From positions 24,126 through 88,125 of the forward strand of contig NZ_LDNM01000049.1 in NCBI RefSeq assembly GCF_001028135.1: DNA of 64,000 bases, in the 5' to 3' direction. A program made the position numbers and the translations under genes. Shown here in pieces: positions 40,288 through 48,955 of this stretch (its first letter is position 1; the number at the start of each line of letters is the position of its first letter). This DNA is from Xenorhabdus griffiniae (lineage in GTDB: Bacteria; Pseudomonadota; Gammaproteobacteria; Enterobacterales; Enterobacteriaceae). Below the pieces are notes generated by a model that saw nothing but the letters and a program-made list of their open reading frames with translations, was not told the origin of the DNA and searched no databases.

Positions 40288-41823
40288 ATGCGTATTGGTG
40301 TACCAAAAGAGCGACTTTCCAATGAAGCGCGCGTTGCTGCCACACCATCAACCGTGGAGCAATTGCAGAAATTGGGATTTAACGTCACAGTTGAGACAGG
40401 AGCAGGGCAACTTGCCAGTTTTGGCGATGTTGCTTACCAAAAAGCAGGGGCTGATATAGCAGAAGCCCACCAAGTTTGGCAATCAGATATCATTTTAAAA
40501 GTAAACGCCCCTGAAGATGATGAAATTGCCTTAATGAAAGAAGGTGCTGCGCTGATTAGTTTTATTTGGCCAGCGCAAAATCCGGCATTAATGGCAAAAT
40601 TAGCAGAACGTAAGGTCACTGTTTTTGCTATGGACGCCGTTCCTCGAATTTCCCGCGCACAGTCGTTAGATGCCCTAAGCTCAATGGCAAATATTGCGGG
40701 TTATCGTGCTATTGTTGAATCCGCCCATGAATTTGGTCGTTTTTTCACGGGGCAAATTACAGCGGCAGGCAAAATACCACCAGCAAAGGTTATGATCATT
40801 GGTGCAGGGGTTGCCGGATTAGCGGCAATTGGTGCAGCCGGTAGCCTTGGTGCAATTGTCCGTGCTTTTGATACACGTCCAGAAGTCAAGGAACAAGTAC
40901 AAAGCATGGGAGCTGAATTCTTGGAATTAAATTTCAAAGAAGAAGCGGGCAGTGGTGACGGTTATGCAAAAGTGATGTCAGAATCTTTTATCAAAGCAGA
41001 AATGGCCTTGTTTGCTGCACAAGCAAAAGAGGTCGATATTATCGTTACAACGGCATTGATTCCGGGGAAACCGGCACCACGGCTAATCACAAAAGAAATG
41101 GTTGATTCCATGAAACCGGGCAGCGTGATTGTCGATCTGGCTGCTCAAAATGGCGGCAACTGTGAATATACGCAAGCCAATCAAATTGTTATGACAGCAA
41201 ACGGGGTAAAAATTATCGGCTATACAGATTTACCCAGCCGGTTGCCGACCCAATCATCACAACTTTATGGTTCAAATCTGGTCAATTTGCTGAAACTCCT
41301 GTGCAAAGAAAAAAATGGAGAAATCACCATTGATTTTGATGATGTCGTTGTACGTGGCGTCACCGTCATTAAAGAAGGTGAAATCACATGGCCAGCGCCC
41401 CCTATCCAGGTTTCAGCCCAACCAGCAACTGCCAAATCGACGCCAGTAAAAAAAGAGGCGAAACCAGCAGAAAAGCCGAAATCTCCGTGGCTGAAATATG
41501 GCGCACTCGCACTAATGATAATCCTGTATGGCTGGTTAGCACATGTTGCGCCGAAAGAATTCTTATCTCATTTTACTGTTTTTGCCTTGTCCTGTGTGGT
41601 GGGTTATTACGTTGTCTGGAATGTCAGTCACTCATTGCACACACCATTAATGTCCGTCACCAATGCGATTTCCGGGATCATTGTGGTTGGTGCCGTACTG
41701 CAAATTGGTGAAGGGGGGTGGGTGAGTTTCTTCTCATTCATTGCGGTGTTAATTGCCAGCATCAATATTTTCGGTGGCTTTACGGTCACTCAACGTATGC
41801 TGAAAATGTTTCGTAAAGGATAA
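40288..41823 (+). CDS. pntA: NAD(P) transhydrogenase subunit alpha (PntA)
   Basis: PntA carries the NAD(H)-binding domain I and part of the membrane domain of the proton-translocating transhydrogenase that makes NADPH. The 511-residue product begins [17 protein letters not shown], has the Rossmann motif [19 protein letters not shown], the mobile-loop region near [16 protein letters not shown], and four TM helices at the C-terminus after a Pro/Lys linker. It matches E. coli (510). pntB starts 10 bp later. Confidence 0.97.
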   Translation: MRIGVPKERLSNEARVAATPSTVEQLQKLGFNVTVETGAGQLASFGDVAYQKAGADIAEAHQVWQSDIILKVNAPEDDEIALMKEGAALISFIWPAQNPALMAKLAERKVTVFAMDAVPRISRAQSLDALSSMANIAGYRAIVESAHEFGRFFTGQITAAGKIPPAKVMIIGAGVAGLAAIGAAGSLGAIVRAFDTRPEVKEQVQSMGAEFLELNFKEEAGSGDGYAKVMSESFIKAEMALFAAQAKEVDIIVTTALIPGKPAPRLITKEMVDSMKPGSVIVDLAAQNGGNCEYTQANQIVMTANGVKIIGYTDLPSRLPTQSSQLYGSNLVNLLKLLCKEKNGEITIDFDDVVVRGVTVIKEGEITWPAPPIQVSAQPATAKSTPVKKEAKPAEKPKSPWLKYGALALMIILYGWLAHVAPKEFLSHFTVFALSCVVGYYVVWNVSHSLHTPLMSVTNAISGIIVVGAVLQIGEGGWVSFFSFIAVLIASINIFGGFTVTQRMLKMFRKG

Positions 41824-41833
41824 GGGGTAACTT

Positions 41834-43237
41834 ATGTCGAACGGAGTAATATCGAACGGAATAGTGACAGCAGCCTATATTGTTGCCGCCATTTTGTTTA
41901 TTTTCAGTCTTGCCGGGCTTTCCCGCCACGAAAGCTCCAGACGCGGTAACATTTTGGGTATCGTTGGGATGGCGATTGCGCTGATTGCCACGATATTAGG
42001 GCCTGATACAGGTAAAGTTGGCTGGATTATTTTAGCGATGGTCATCGGTGCGGTTATTGGCATTCGTCTCGCCAAAAAAGTGGAGATGACTGAAATGCCA
42101 GAATTGGTGGCTATCCTGCACAGTTTTGTCGGATTAGCGGCAGTGCTGGTTGGGTTCAATAGTTTTATCACCCATGATAATTTTGCCAGCTCTATTATGG
42201 AAAACATACATCTGACAGAAGTTTTCCTTGGGGTATTTATTGGTGCCGTAACCTTTACTGGTTCGGTTGTCGCATTTGGTAAATTACGGGGAAAAATCTC
42301 TTCCAGGCCATTGATGTTGCCACACCGGCACAAACTTAATCTGGCAGCCTTGATCGTATCTTTGGCCTTAATGTTCACCTTTATCAAAACAGACACTGTT
42401 GGCCTGCAAGTTTTCACTTTACTGGTAATGACCGTTATCGCACTCGCTTTTGGCTGGCATCTGGTTGCCTCAATTGGTGGGGCAGATATGCCGGTCGTTA
42501 TTTCCATGCTGAACTCATATTCAGGCTGGGCGGCTGCCGCAGCCGGTTTTATGCTGAGCAATGATTTGCTGATAGTCACAGGGGCATTAGTCGGCTCTTC
42601 GGGGGCAATCCTTTCTTATATTATGTGTAAGGCGATGAATCGTTCCTTTATCAGCGTCATCGCGGGTGGTTTCGGTACTGATGGCCATTCTTCCGGCGAT
42701 GAACAAGATCTGGGAGCGTATCGGGAAACAACTGCGGAAGACGTCGCTGAACTGTTGAGAAATTCCACTTCGGTCATCATTACCCCAGGTTATGGTATGG
42801 CCGTGGCTCAAGCACAATATCCTGTGCATGACATTACAGCGAAATTACGTGAGAAGGGCATCAATGTTCGCTTTGGCATTCATCCGGTTGCGGGGCGGTT
42901 GCCAGGCCATATGAACGTACTACTTGCCGAAGCTAAAGTTCCTTATGATATTGTCTTAGAAATGGATGAAATTAATGACGATTTTGCTGAAACAGATACG
43001 GTTTTAGTTATAGGCGCCAATGACACCGTAAACCCTGCCGCCCAGGAAGATCCTTCAAGCCCTATTGCTGGCATGCCGGTGTTGGAAGTCTGGAAAGCAC
43101 AAAATGTCATCGTATTTAAACGTTCGATGAATACGGGATATGCCGGAGTACAAAATCCATTATTCTTTAAAGACAATACACAAATGTTGTTTGGTGATGC
43201 CAAAGAGAGTGTAGGTGCCATCCTTCGGGCTTTATAA
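41834..43237 (+). CDS. pntB: NAD(P) transhydrogenase subunit beta (PntB)
   Basis: PntB forms the rest of the proton channel and the NADP(H)-binding domain III. It has 467 residues with about nine TM helices (1-270), then the diagnostic [19 protein letters not shown] and the NADP fold ([38 protein letters not shown]). A terminator follows at 43255-43290. Confidence 0.97.
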   Translation: MSNGVISNGIVTAAYIVAAILFIFSLAGLSRHESSRRGNILGIVGMAIALIATILGPDTGKVGWIILAMVIGAVIGIRLAKKVEMTEMPELVAILHSFVGLAAVLVGFNSFITHDNFASSIMENIHLTEVFLGVFIGAVTFTGSVVAFGKLRGKISSRPLMLPHRHKLNLAALIVSLALMFTFIKTDTVGLQVFTLLVMTVIALAFGWHLVASIGGADMPVVISMLNSYSGWAAAAAGFMLSNDLLIVTGALVGSSGAILSYIMCKAMNRSFISVIAGGFGTDGHSSGDEQDLGAYRETTAEDVAELLRNSTSVIITPGYGMAVAQAQYPVHDITAKLREKGINVRFGIHPVAGRLPGHMNVLLAEAKVPYDIVLEMDEINDDFAETDTVLVIGANDTVNPAAQEDPSSPIAGMPVLEVWKAQNVIVFKRSMNTGYAGVQNPLFFKDNTQMLFGDAKESVGAILRAL

Positions 43238-43254
43238 TTAAAAGGATATCAGGC

Positions 43255-43290
43255 AAAAAGCTTCGAGTTATAACTTGAAGCTCTTTTCTT
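43255..43290 (+). terminator. Terminator after pntAB
   Basis: A 12-bp arm pair (43259-43270 with 43271-43282, one wobble) is followed by CTTTTCTT. Confidence 0.75.
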
Positions 43291-43349
43291 ATTCTTTTAT
43301 CCTTTCACCTTCTTGCATTTGATTATTTTGTCTAAGATTACAATAAAAA

Positions 43350-43595
43350 TCAGATCCCGTTCCCCGATAAACTGCCAGCGTAACGATCTTCATGTGCTTT
43401 AACTCCAGTATTCTGGGTACTGAGATGAATAGATAATTTGAGTTGTTTCCTTCTTAATTCTGCATAGATACGCTGAAGCAACTGACGGCCTGTCAACGAT
43501 GATTTTATTTCCTCCATTGCCTCATTAAGCTACTTAATTTGTTCATTATTATAGTTAACAAAAGAAATATCTTGATTTTTATAAAACCACTTCAT
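43350..43595 (-). pseudogene. Broken ORF, possibly an effector/toxin remnant
   Basis: On the minus strand an ATG at 43595 opens 82 codons that run to TGA at 43350, interrupted by a single in-frame TAG at 43530-43532. The second part reads like real protein (SSLTGRQLLQRIYAELRRKQLKLSIHL), with helix-type periodicity. TGRQLLQ-type segments occur near the start of M91-type zinc metallopeptidase effectors (NleD and relatives), so an effector remnant is possible, but the catalytic HExxH part is absent. Treat the function as unknown. Confidence 0.4.
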
Positions 43596-43704
43596 CCTGA
43601 AACTCTCTTGATGATGAGTTTCATCCTCGTACAATACATATTATATAAATTCATGTAATAGTGTTTAAAACTATTTAATAAGGGAAACTAAGAGGTATTT
43701 TTTA

Positions 43705-43742
43705 TAAAGAAACCCAAAGCCCCATTGTTTTAACAGGGCTTT
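43705..43742 (-). terminator. Terminator after the small secreted peptide gene
   Basis: Minus-strand stem AAAGCCC/GGGCTTT, with an inner TGTT/AACA pairing, followed by GGGTTTCTTT. Confidence 0.65.
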
Positions 43743-43800
43743 TAGTACTAAAAATATTCTAACAAGAGCATCTTCAGTATAGTTTTAATTTTCGTTACTT

Positions 43801-44061
43801 TTAATTCCCTTTATATTGAGCTGCCCAAGCAACAGTTCCGTTATATGAACATTGGAAAGAAGGCCCTTGATAATACCATGTAATCCCATCACTTTTAAAC
43901 GTATTAGCAAAACTGTTATAAGGATTGACAACATATCTCAAATACACCCGTCCATTATCAGTTGTTGCCTGAGATGGACATTTGTCGAATGCCGATGCAG
44001 TCCCAACCCCTCCGATTAAAGCCGCAGCCAACGCCCCAACCGTCAATAATTTCTTAAACAT
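43801..44061 (-). CDS. Small secreted aromatic-rich protein of unknown function
   Basis: An 86-residue precursor. The second of two ATGs (44061) was chosen because AGGAG lies seven bases before it, while the first ATG almost overlaps the SD. A clear Sec signal peptide ends VGTASA. The mature part would be 62 residues, rich in Tyr, Trp, Phe, Asn and Gly (for example ITWYYQGPSFQ), with exactly two cysteines (DKCPSQ and FQCSYN), allowing one disulfide. It faces away from a four-gene exporter operon. Small size, cationic-neutral aromatic composition and location suggest a bacteriocin, effector or adhesin-like peptide, but I recognise no family. Confidence 0.75.
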   Translation of the reverse strand: MFKKLLTVGALAAALIGGVGTASAFDKCPSQATTDNGRVYLRYVVNPYNSFANTFKSDGITWYYQGPSFQCSYNGTVAWAAQYKGN

Positions 44062-44361
44062 AAACATTCTCCTGTAATAGTTTTAGAATTTAAAACTCAA
44101 ATATATTACTTATAAAGTCTTATTTGATAACGCACACTAAATCTAAATCACCACCTGACGATGTTGCAATTTTAAAATTTAGAAAATGACTATATTTTTA
44201 TATTCTGGATTAGAAATGCAATCTCTATTATCATAATTTATGAATAATAATGATTTAACTATTATTCACGCAGAGAAAATAATATAATTACAACGCAATT
44301 CACCATAACAATATTTATTTAAGGTTGGTAGATATTAAAGAGAGAGGATATTATAAAAACA
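44062..44361. promoter_or_regulatory. Divergent region between the secreted peptide and exporter operon
   Basis: 300 bp of AT-rich DNA with no gene. It must hold the two divergent promoters, so the peptide gene and the exporter operon could share control. Confidence 0.5.
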
Positions 44362-45099
44362 ATGGATACTATAAATTCGATTCATCCCACAATACCAATA
44401 TCACCTGTTATCAATATGCAACGGTTAACCCATATTTATCAACAGGGTGAAAAGAATCAAATATCCGTTCTAAAAAACATTACTGCCCAAATTTATGCCG
44501 GTCAGAGCTGTGCTATTGTCGGAACATCGGGTTCAGGTAAAAGTACCTTATTGAATATCCTTGGTTTGCTGGATAAACCCACCTCTGGTGAGTATTTTCT
44601 TTGCGGCGTCGATATGTCAACCGCCGATGCTGACCTCCGAGCCAGAATGCGCAATAAAGAAATTGGCTTTGTTTTTCAAAATTTCCATTTGTTAGCCGGA
44701 ATAACAGCCACAGAGAACGTCGCTTTGCCACTTCTTTACCGCGGTATTTCTGCCTCACAAGCCTATAAAATTGCCAGAGAAAAACTGCATTTGGTTGGTC
44801 TCTCACATCGTGCTGCTCACTATCCGGCAGACTTATCCGGCGGGCAGCGACAACGGGTAGCACTCGCCCGGGCATTGGCCGGAGAACCCTCGTTACTGCT
44901 GGCTGATGAACCTACTGGCAATTTGGATCGCCAAACCGCAGAAGAAATCTTATTGCTACTTTCTTCTCTTCATACAGACAAAGCGATGACGCTGGTCGTA
45001 ATAACCCACGATGCTATGGTTGCGAACCATATGCAGCGTGAATTACGTATCGTTGACGGTCAGTTGCATGAAACCAGAGGGATGACAATACATGCATGA
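44362..45099 (+). CDS. MacB/LolD-type ABC transporter ATPase
   Basis: The ATPase of a type VII (MacB-like) ABC machine, 245 residues. Walker A is VGTSGSGKSTLLNILG, the Q-loop is GFVFQNFHLLAG, the signature is LSGGQRQRVALARAL and Walker B is LLLADEPTGNLDRQ. The ATPase is a separate polypeptide, as in LolD or PvdT-less systems, rather than fused to the permease as in E. coli MacB. The permease gene overlaps its end by 8 nt. The transported substrate is unknown. Confidence 0.9.
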   Translation: MDTINSIHPTIPISPVINMQRLTHIYQQGEKNQISVLKNITAQIYAGQSCAIVGTSGSGKSTLLNILGLLDKPTSGEYFLCGVDMSTADADLRARMRNKEIGFVFQNFHLLAGITATENVALPLLYRGISASQAYKIAREKLHLVGLSHRAAHYPADLSGGQRQRVALARALAGEPSLLLADEPTGNLDRQTAEEILLLLSSLHTDKAMTLVVITHDAMVANHMQRELRIVDGQLHETRGMTIHA

Positions 45100-46288
45100 T
45101 AGCAACTATGGCATGTCGGTATTAATGATCTGGCGAGAAGCCTGGCGGAACTTAATGGCAACGGGGAGAAGTACTCTGCTGGCTTTATCGGGTATCGCTA
45201 TTGGTTGCGCATCTGTTGTGGCATTTGTTAATACCGGACATAACGCGACACTGGCTGCGTTGAAGATGTTCAGCGGGCTTGATATCAACGTCATTACAGC
45301 AAGTCTGAATTCCTATAATCATGGGGTTGATAGTCAGTCAATTACCATGGCCGATCTGACAACCGCTATTCCGGGTTTATCTTCCGCCGCCCCCTGGATC
45401 TATTATCCTTCGCCCGGGCGCTATAACGGGAAAACAGAAACCTTTACCATGATAGGCTCCTCTGCGGAACTAGAGGAAGTCATGCAATTGCGGCTTCGTT
45501 ATGGCCGTTTTATCTCTGATTATGATCAACACTCGCCTTATGTGGTCATTGGCAATGAAGTTGCTGTTACCCTTAGTGAAGGGAAGCCATCCCGTCTACT
45601 TGGTAAGCAGATTCAGCTTGGTAACTATTTATACACCGTAATTGGTATTTTCGCTATAAAAGGGCAAAACCCTATCTTTCCTTTTTCGCTGGATTCGGTG
45701 GTGATTGTGCCTATCAATGCCATGCGAAAAATCTCACCCAATACCGATTTGAATGGCATCATCGCTCGCACCATAACAACCGCAACCACAGAAACCGATG
45801 CGAAGGAGTTATTGGCGGTGCTAAAGCGCAAGTTTCCGGCGGTTGATATTGACGTTCGGGTAGCCCAGCAACTACTGAAAGGGCAGACAGAACAAAGCAA
45901 AACCTTTTCGTTTATGTTGATCGGGTTGGCGGGCATTTCACTGCTTACCGGCGGCATTGCCATTTCAAATGTGATGCTAATGAACGTTTCCGCCCGCCGA
46001 AAAGAGATCGGGTTACGTATGGCGTTAGGTGCAAGAACGCAGGATATCCGGCGTCTTTTTTTGTATGAAGCGGCGGCACTGACTTTAGCCGGTGCCATTC
46101 TTGGTACACTGACAGGGGTTATCGTCTCCTTTCTTTTTGTCCGTTATTCTGGCTGGTCATTTTCTTTAGCCCCTTTATCTATTCCTTTAGGGATAGGTAG
46201 TTCTGTCATGGCGGGACTTATCTCCGGTTTTTATCCCGCACATAAAGCCTCTCAAATGGAACCCGTACAGGCATTACGTGATGATTAA
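45092..46288 (+). CDS. MacB-type ABC transporter permease (FtsX family)
   Basis: An inner membrane permease of 398 residues. One N-terminal TM (LALSGIAIGCASVVAFVNTG) leads into a periplasmic MacB_PCD domain (about 50-265), then three TMs near the C-terminus with the FtsX motif RRKEIGLRMALGARTQDIRRLFLYEA. This is the mechanotransmission architecture that drives efflux from the periplasm through a TolC-type channel. It overlaps both neighbours by 8 nt. Confidence 0.9.
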   Translation: MHDSNYGMSVLMIWREAWRNLMATGRSTLLALSGIAIGCASVVAFVNTGHNATLAALKMFSGLDINVITASLNSYNHGVDSQSITMADLTTAIPGLSSAAPWIYYPSPGRYNGKTETFTMIGSSAELEEVMQLRLRYGRFISDYDQHSPYVVIGNEVAVTLSEGKPSRLLGKQIQLGNYLYTVIGIFAIKGQNPIFPFSLDSVVIVPINAMRKISPNTDLNGIIARTITTATTETDAKELLAVLKRKFPAVDIDVRVAQQLLKGQTEQSKTFSFMLIGLAGISLLTGGIAISNVMLMNVSARRKEIGLRMALGARTQDIRRLFLYEAAALTLAGAILGTLTGVIVSFLFVRYSGWSFSLAPLSIPLGIGSSVMAGLISGFYPAHKASQMEPVQALRDD

Positions 46289-47717
46289 AAAATATTTCCT
46301 TTATGGCTCTCTGAGCTTGTTTTTCCTTTTTCTCCAAACAGGGCTTTCTGCATCTGAACAGGATTACAATCTGCGTCGGGAAGCCTCAGAAGAGGCTATC
46401 GGCTTGTCATTGAGTGATGCGATATCGCTTGGTTTAAGGAATAACTACGCAATCCGTAGTGTTTATCTGGATCGTATTGCCCAGAAATTTGACTTACGGG
46501 TGGCAGAAGATCGATTTACACCAAAACTACAGCTAAGTGGGCGTTACATTGCGGGTAAAAATCAGGATGAAAACTTCAGGAAAACCAACCTTTCTCCGAA
46601 TGCCACACTGCTCACTCCGTTGGGAACGCGTTTCACTCTTTCCTGGACGCGCGAGAACACGAGAGCCGGGGTAAACAATTTTCATAATGATGGCGCAAGT
46701 ATTACTGTAGTACAGCCTCTCTTACGGGGAGCAGGAACCGATGTTAACAATGCCCCGATTTTACTGGCTAAACTCCAGGAGCAAACCAATCGGTTGAATT
46801 TAAAAGCGACGATTTCCGATTCAATCACGCAAATAATTTTCGCATACCATGCATTACTCCGTGCGCAGGAGCAACAATCATTATCAGTTGCTTCCCTTAA
46901 GCGGATGCGGAAATTAGTCGGAATTAACAAAGAGTTGATTGATGCAGGCAGAATGGCCCAGACCGATATCATACAAACACAGGCTGATTTGGCAATGCAG
47001 GAGCTTTCGGCCAAAGAGGCGGAAAACAATGTGCATTCCACAAGGCTGGCATTACTTAAGTTACTTGCCCTAAACCATAAAACTCCCATCTATGCGACAG
47101 ATACGCTAAAAGGAACACAGATCAGTCTGCATATTGAACAATCAATTGCCAGGGCACAAGCCCAGCAGCCTGATTACCTTATTCAATTACTTTCTGCAAA
47201 AACCGCCGATATTCAATTATTGCAGGCCCGAAATAACCGGCTCTGGGATTTATCACTGGTAGGCGGTGCATCTCAGGATCGTTCAACTTCTGAAACCCGG
47301 AACTGGGAAAATTTTGTAGGTATAAAATTGGATATTCCAATTGGTGATATGACTCAGAAACAAGCAGAAGTTCAGGCGAAAGTCAATGTCCAGAAGCAAG
47401 CCTTACGCCTGGAGGAGGAAAAAGCACATTTGGAACAAAAAGTCATTAATGCAATCCGTGATACAGAATCACGCTGGCAGGAATATCAACTGGCAATAAA
47501 AGCCAGTTCACTTTCTCAAAAGAAACTCAACATTGAACAGGAAAAGTTACAGGCTGGCCGATCCAGCAACTTTCAGGTTCTGAGTTTTGAAACCGACCTA
47601 AGAAATGCCGAAAATGCACGCCTGAATACGCTGATTCACTATCTCAATGCTCAGGCTGAACTGGATCAAATTCTTGGTACTACACTGGAAAGCTGGGAGA
47701 TAACACTCAATGATTAA
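46281..47717 (+). CDS. TolC-family outer membrane efflux protein
   Basis: The outer membrane channel of the tripartite system. ATG 46281 follows an in-frame GTG at 46278; from the ATG the product has 478 residues with a signal peptide (IKKYFLYGSLSLFFLFLQTGLSA). Two OEP repeats are present, with the helical segments SLSDAISLGLRNNYAIRS and LQAGRSSNFQVLSFETDLRNAE. The dedicated channel inside the operon shows the system does not rely on the housekeeping TolC. Confidence 0.88.
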   Translation: MIKKYFLYGSLSLFFLFLQTGLSASEQDYNLRREASEEAIGLSLSDAISLGLRNNYAIRSVYLDRIAQKFDLRVAEDRFTPKLQLSGRYIAGKNQDENFRKTNLSPNATLLTPLGTRFTLSWTRENTRAGVNNFHNDGASITVVQPLLRGAGTDVNNAPILLAKLQEQTNRLNLKATISDSITQIIFAYHALLRAQEQQSLSVASLKRMRKLVGINKELIDAGRMAQTDIIQTQADLAMQELSAKEAENNVHSTRLALLKLLALNHKTPIYATDTLKGTQISLHIEQSIARAQAQQPDYLIQLLSAKTADIQLLQARNNRLWDLSLVGGASQDRSTSETRNWENFVGIKLDIPIGDMTQKQAEVQAKVNVQKQALRLEEEKAHLEQKVINAIRDTESRWQEYQLAIKASSLSQKKLNIEQEKLQAGRSSNFQVLSFETDLRNAENARLNTLIHYLNAQAELDQILGTTLESWEITLND

Positions 47718-48945
47718 ACGTTATCGATGGGTCATCGCTGGCATATTTATTGTGGTGGCTTGTTTTTTTACCTTTTTATCCTTAAAGCAATCGCCAGCTC
47801 AGGAGTCAGTACAATGGATTGAGGTAAAACAAACTGTTATAGAAAAACGGCTTGGCCTGGTCGGCCATCTACAATCTGCACGTCTTGAAACTATACCCGC
47901 GCCATTTGATGCCATTATCAAACACGTTTTGGCCAAAGAAGGACAGTGGGTGAAAGCAGGTCAGACATTAGTTATGCTTGATACCCGAAAGATTGATATT
48001 GATCTTCGGCAAGCGCAAGTTGAGATGATCAAAGCCTCATCAGTCGTTGACCAATTGCATGACTGGGAGAATAGTCAAGAAGTTATCCGAGCCAGAAGAA
48101 ACGTCGAAAATGCAAACCATATGGTTATGGAACTGAAAAATAATCTCGCCAAAACCCAGGCTCTGTTTTCACGGGGTATCGTGCCAAAAATGGAAGTGGA
48201 AACTCTCCAGCAGCAACTTCGCCGACAACTCACGGAACTTGCTTCAGTACAGGACGATCTTGCATCCATTCGACAAAAAGGAAATATTGACAACGTCCGT
48301 GTTGCAGAAATGGAGCTGAAAAATGCAACAAGCCGCTATCAGGCGCTACAAGAACAATATCTACATAAAGAAATCAAATCTCCATTTTCGGGTGTTGTGC
48401 TTAGGGCAACACAGGGAGAAAGTAAGAAGCTCTTAACGATTCAGACAGGCGTTCGGGTGACAGAAGGAATGCCTTTACTGGAAATTATGGACACAACCCA
48501 ATATCAGGTACTGGCGCAGGTCGAAGAAACCGATCTCGCCAAACTCAAAGAAGGGCAGGCAGTAAAAATTAGTGGGGAGGGATTTTCTGAGCACCCTCTG
48601 GATGGCGAAATTGAAACCATTGCGATGCAAAGCGTGAGTACGGATAAATCAGGTTCAGCGATTTATTATGATGTTGTGATTAAAGTGACTTCATCCCTGA
48701 ATCAGGGCTATCCCATCAGGCCCGGAATGAGTGCCAAAGTCAATATTGTTATTTATCGCAATGAACAGGGAATGGTGATACCAGAAGCAGCACTAATTCG
48801 AGCCAGTAATGAACAATTAACCGTAAACTGGCGTCCGGATTTAAACAGTCAGGCTATATCCCGCCAGGTCACTGTTGGTGAGGCTATGCCGGAAGGGATA
48901 GAAGTTCATGGGCTGGAAGAGGGATTTATCGCATTGCCACGCTGA
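47710..48945 (+). CDS. HlyD/MacA-family periplasmic adaptor
   Basis: The membrane fusion protein that joins permease and channel, 411 residues. It has one N-terminal TM (RWVIAGIFIVVACFFTFLSL), a lipoyl/barrel-sandwich half-motif (IPAPFDAIIKHVLAKEGQWVKAGQTLVMLD), a coiled-coil hairpin (about 110-215) and the second half IKSPFSGVVLRAT. It is the last gene, overlaps the channel gene by 8 nt, and ends only 10 bp before the convergent peptide exporter. Confidence 0.9.
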   Translation: MIKRYRWVIAGIFIVVACFFTFLSLKQSPAQESVQWIEVKQTVIEKRLGLVGHLQSARLETIPAPFDAIIKHVLAKEGQWVKAGQTLVMLDTRKIDIDLRQAQVEMIKASSVVDQLHDWENSQEVIRARRNVENANHMVMELKNNLAKTQALFSRGIVPKMEVETLQQQLRRQLTELASVQDDLASIRQKGNIDNVRVAEMELKNATSRYQALQEQYLHKEIKSPFSGVVLRATQGESKKLLTIQTGVRVTEGMPLLEIMDTTQYQVLAQVEETDLAKLKEGQAVKISGEGFSEHPLDGEIETIAMQSVSTDKSGSAIYYDVVIKVTSSLNQGYPIRPGMSAKVNIVIYRNEQGMVIPEAALIRASNEQLTVNWRPDLNSQAISRQVTVGEAMPEGIEVHGLEEGFIALPR

Positions 48946-48955
48946 TTATCCAGCC

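Noticed and set aside
41875..42579. 234-codon minus-strand ORF inside pntB
   Set aside because: It is antisense to a fully conserved gene and its residues show no signal or family pattern.
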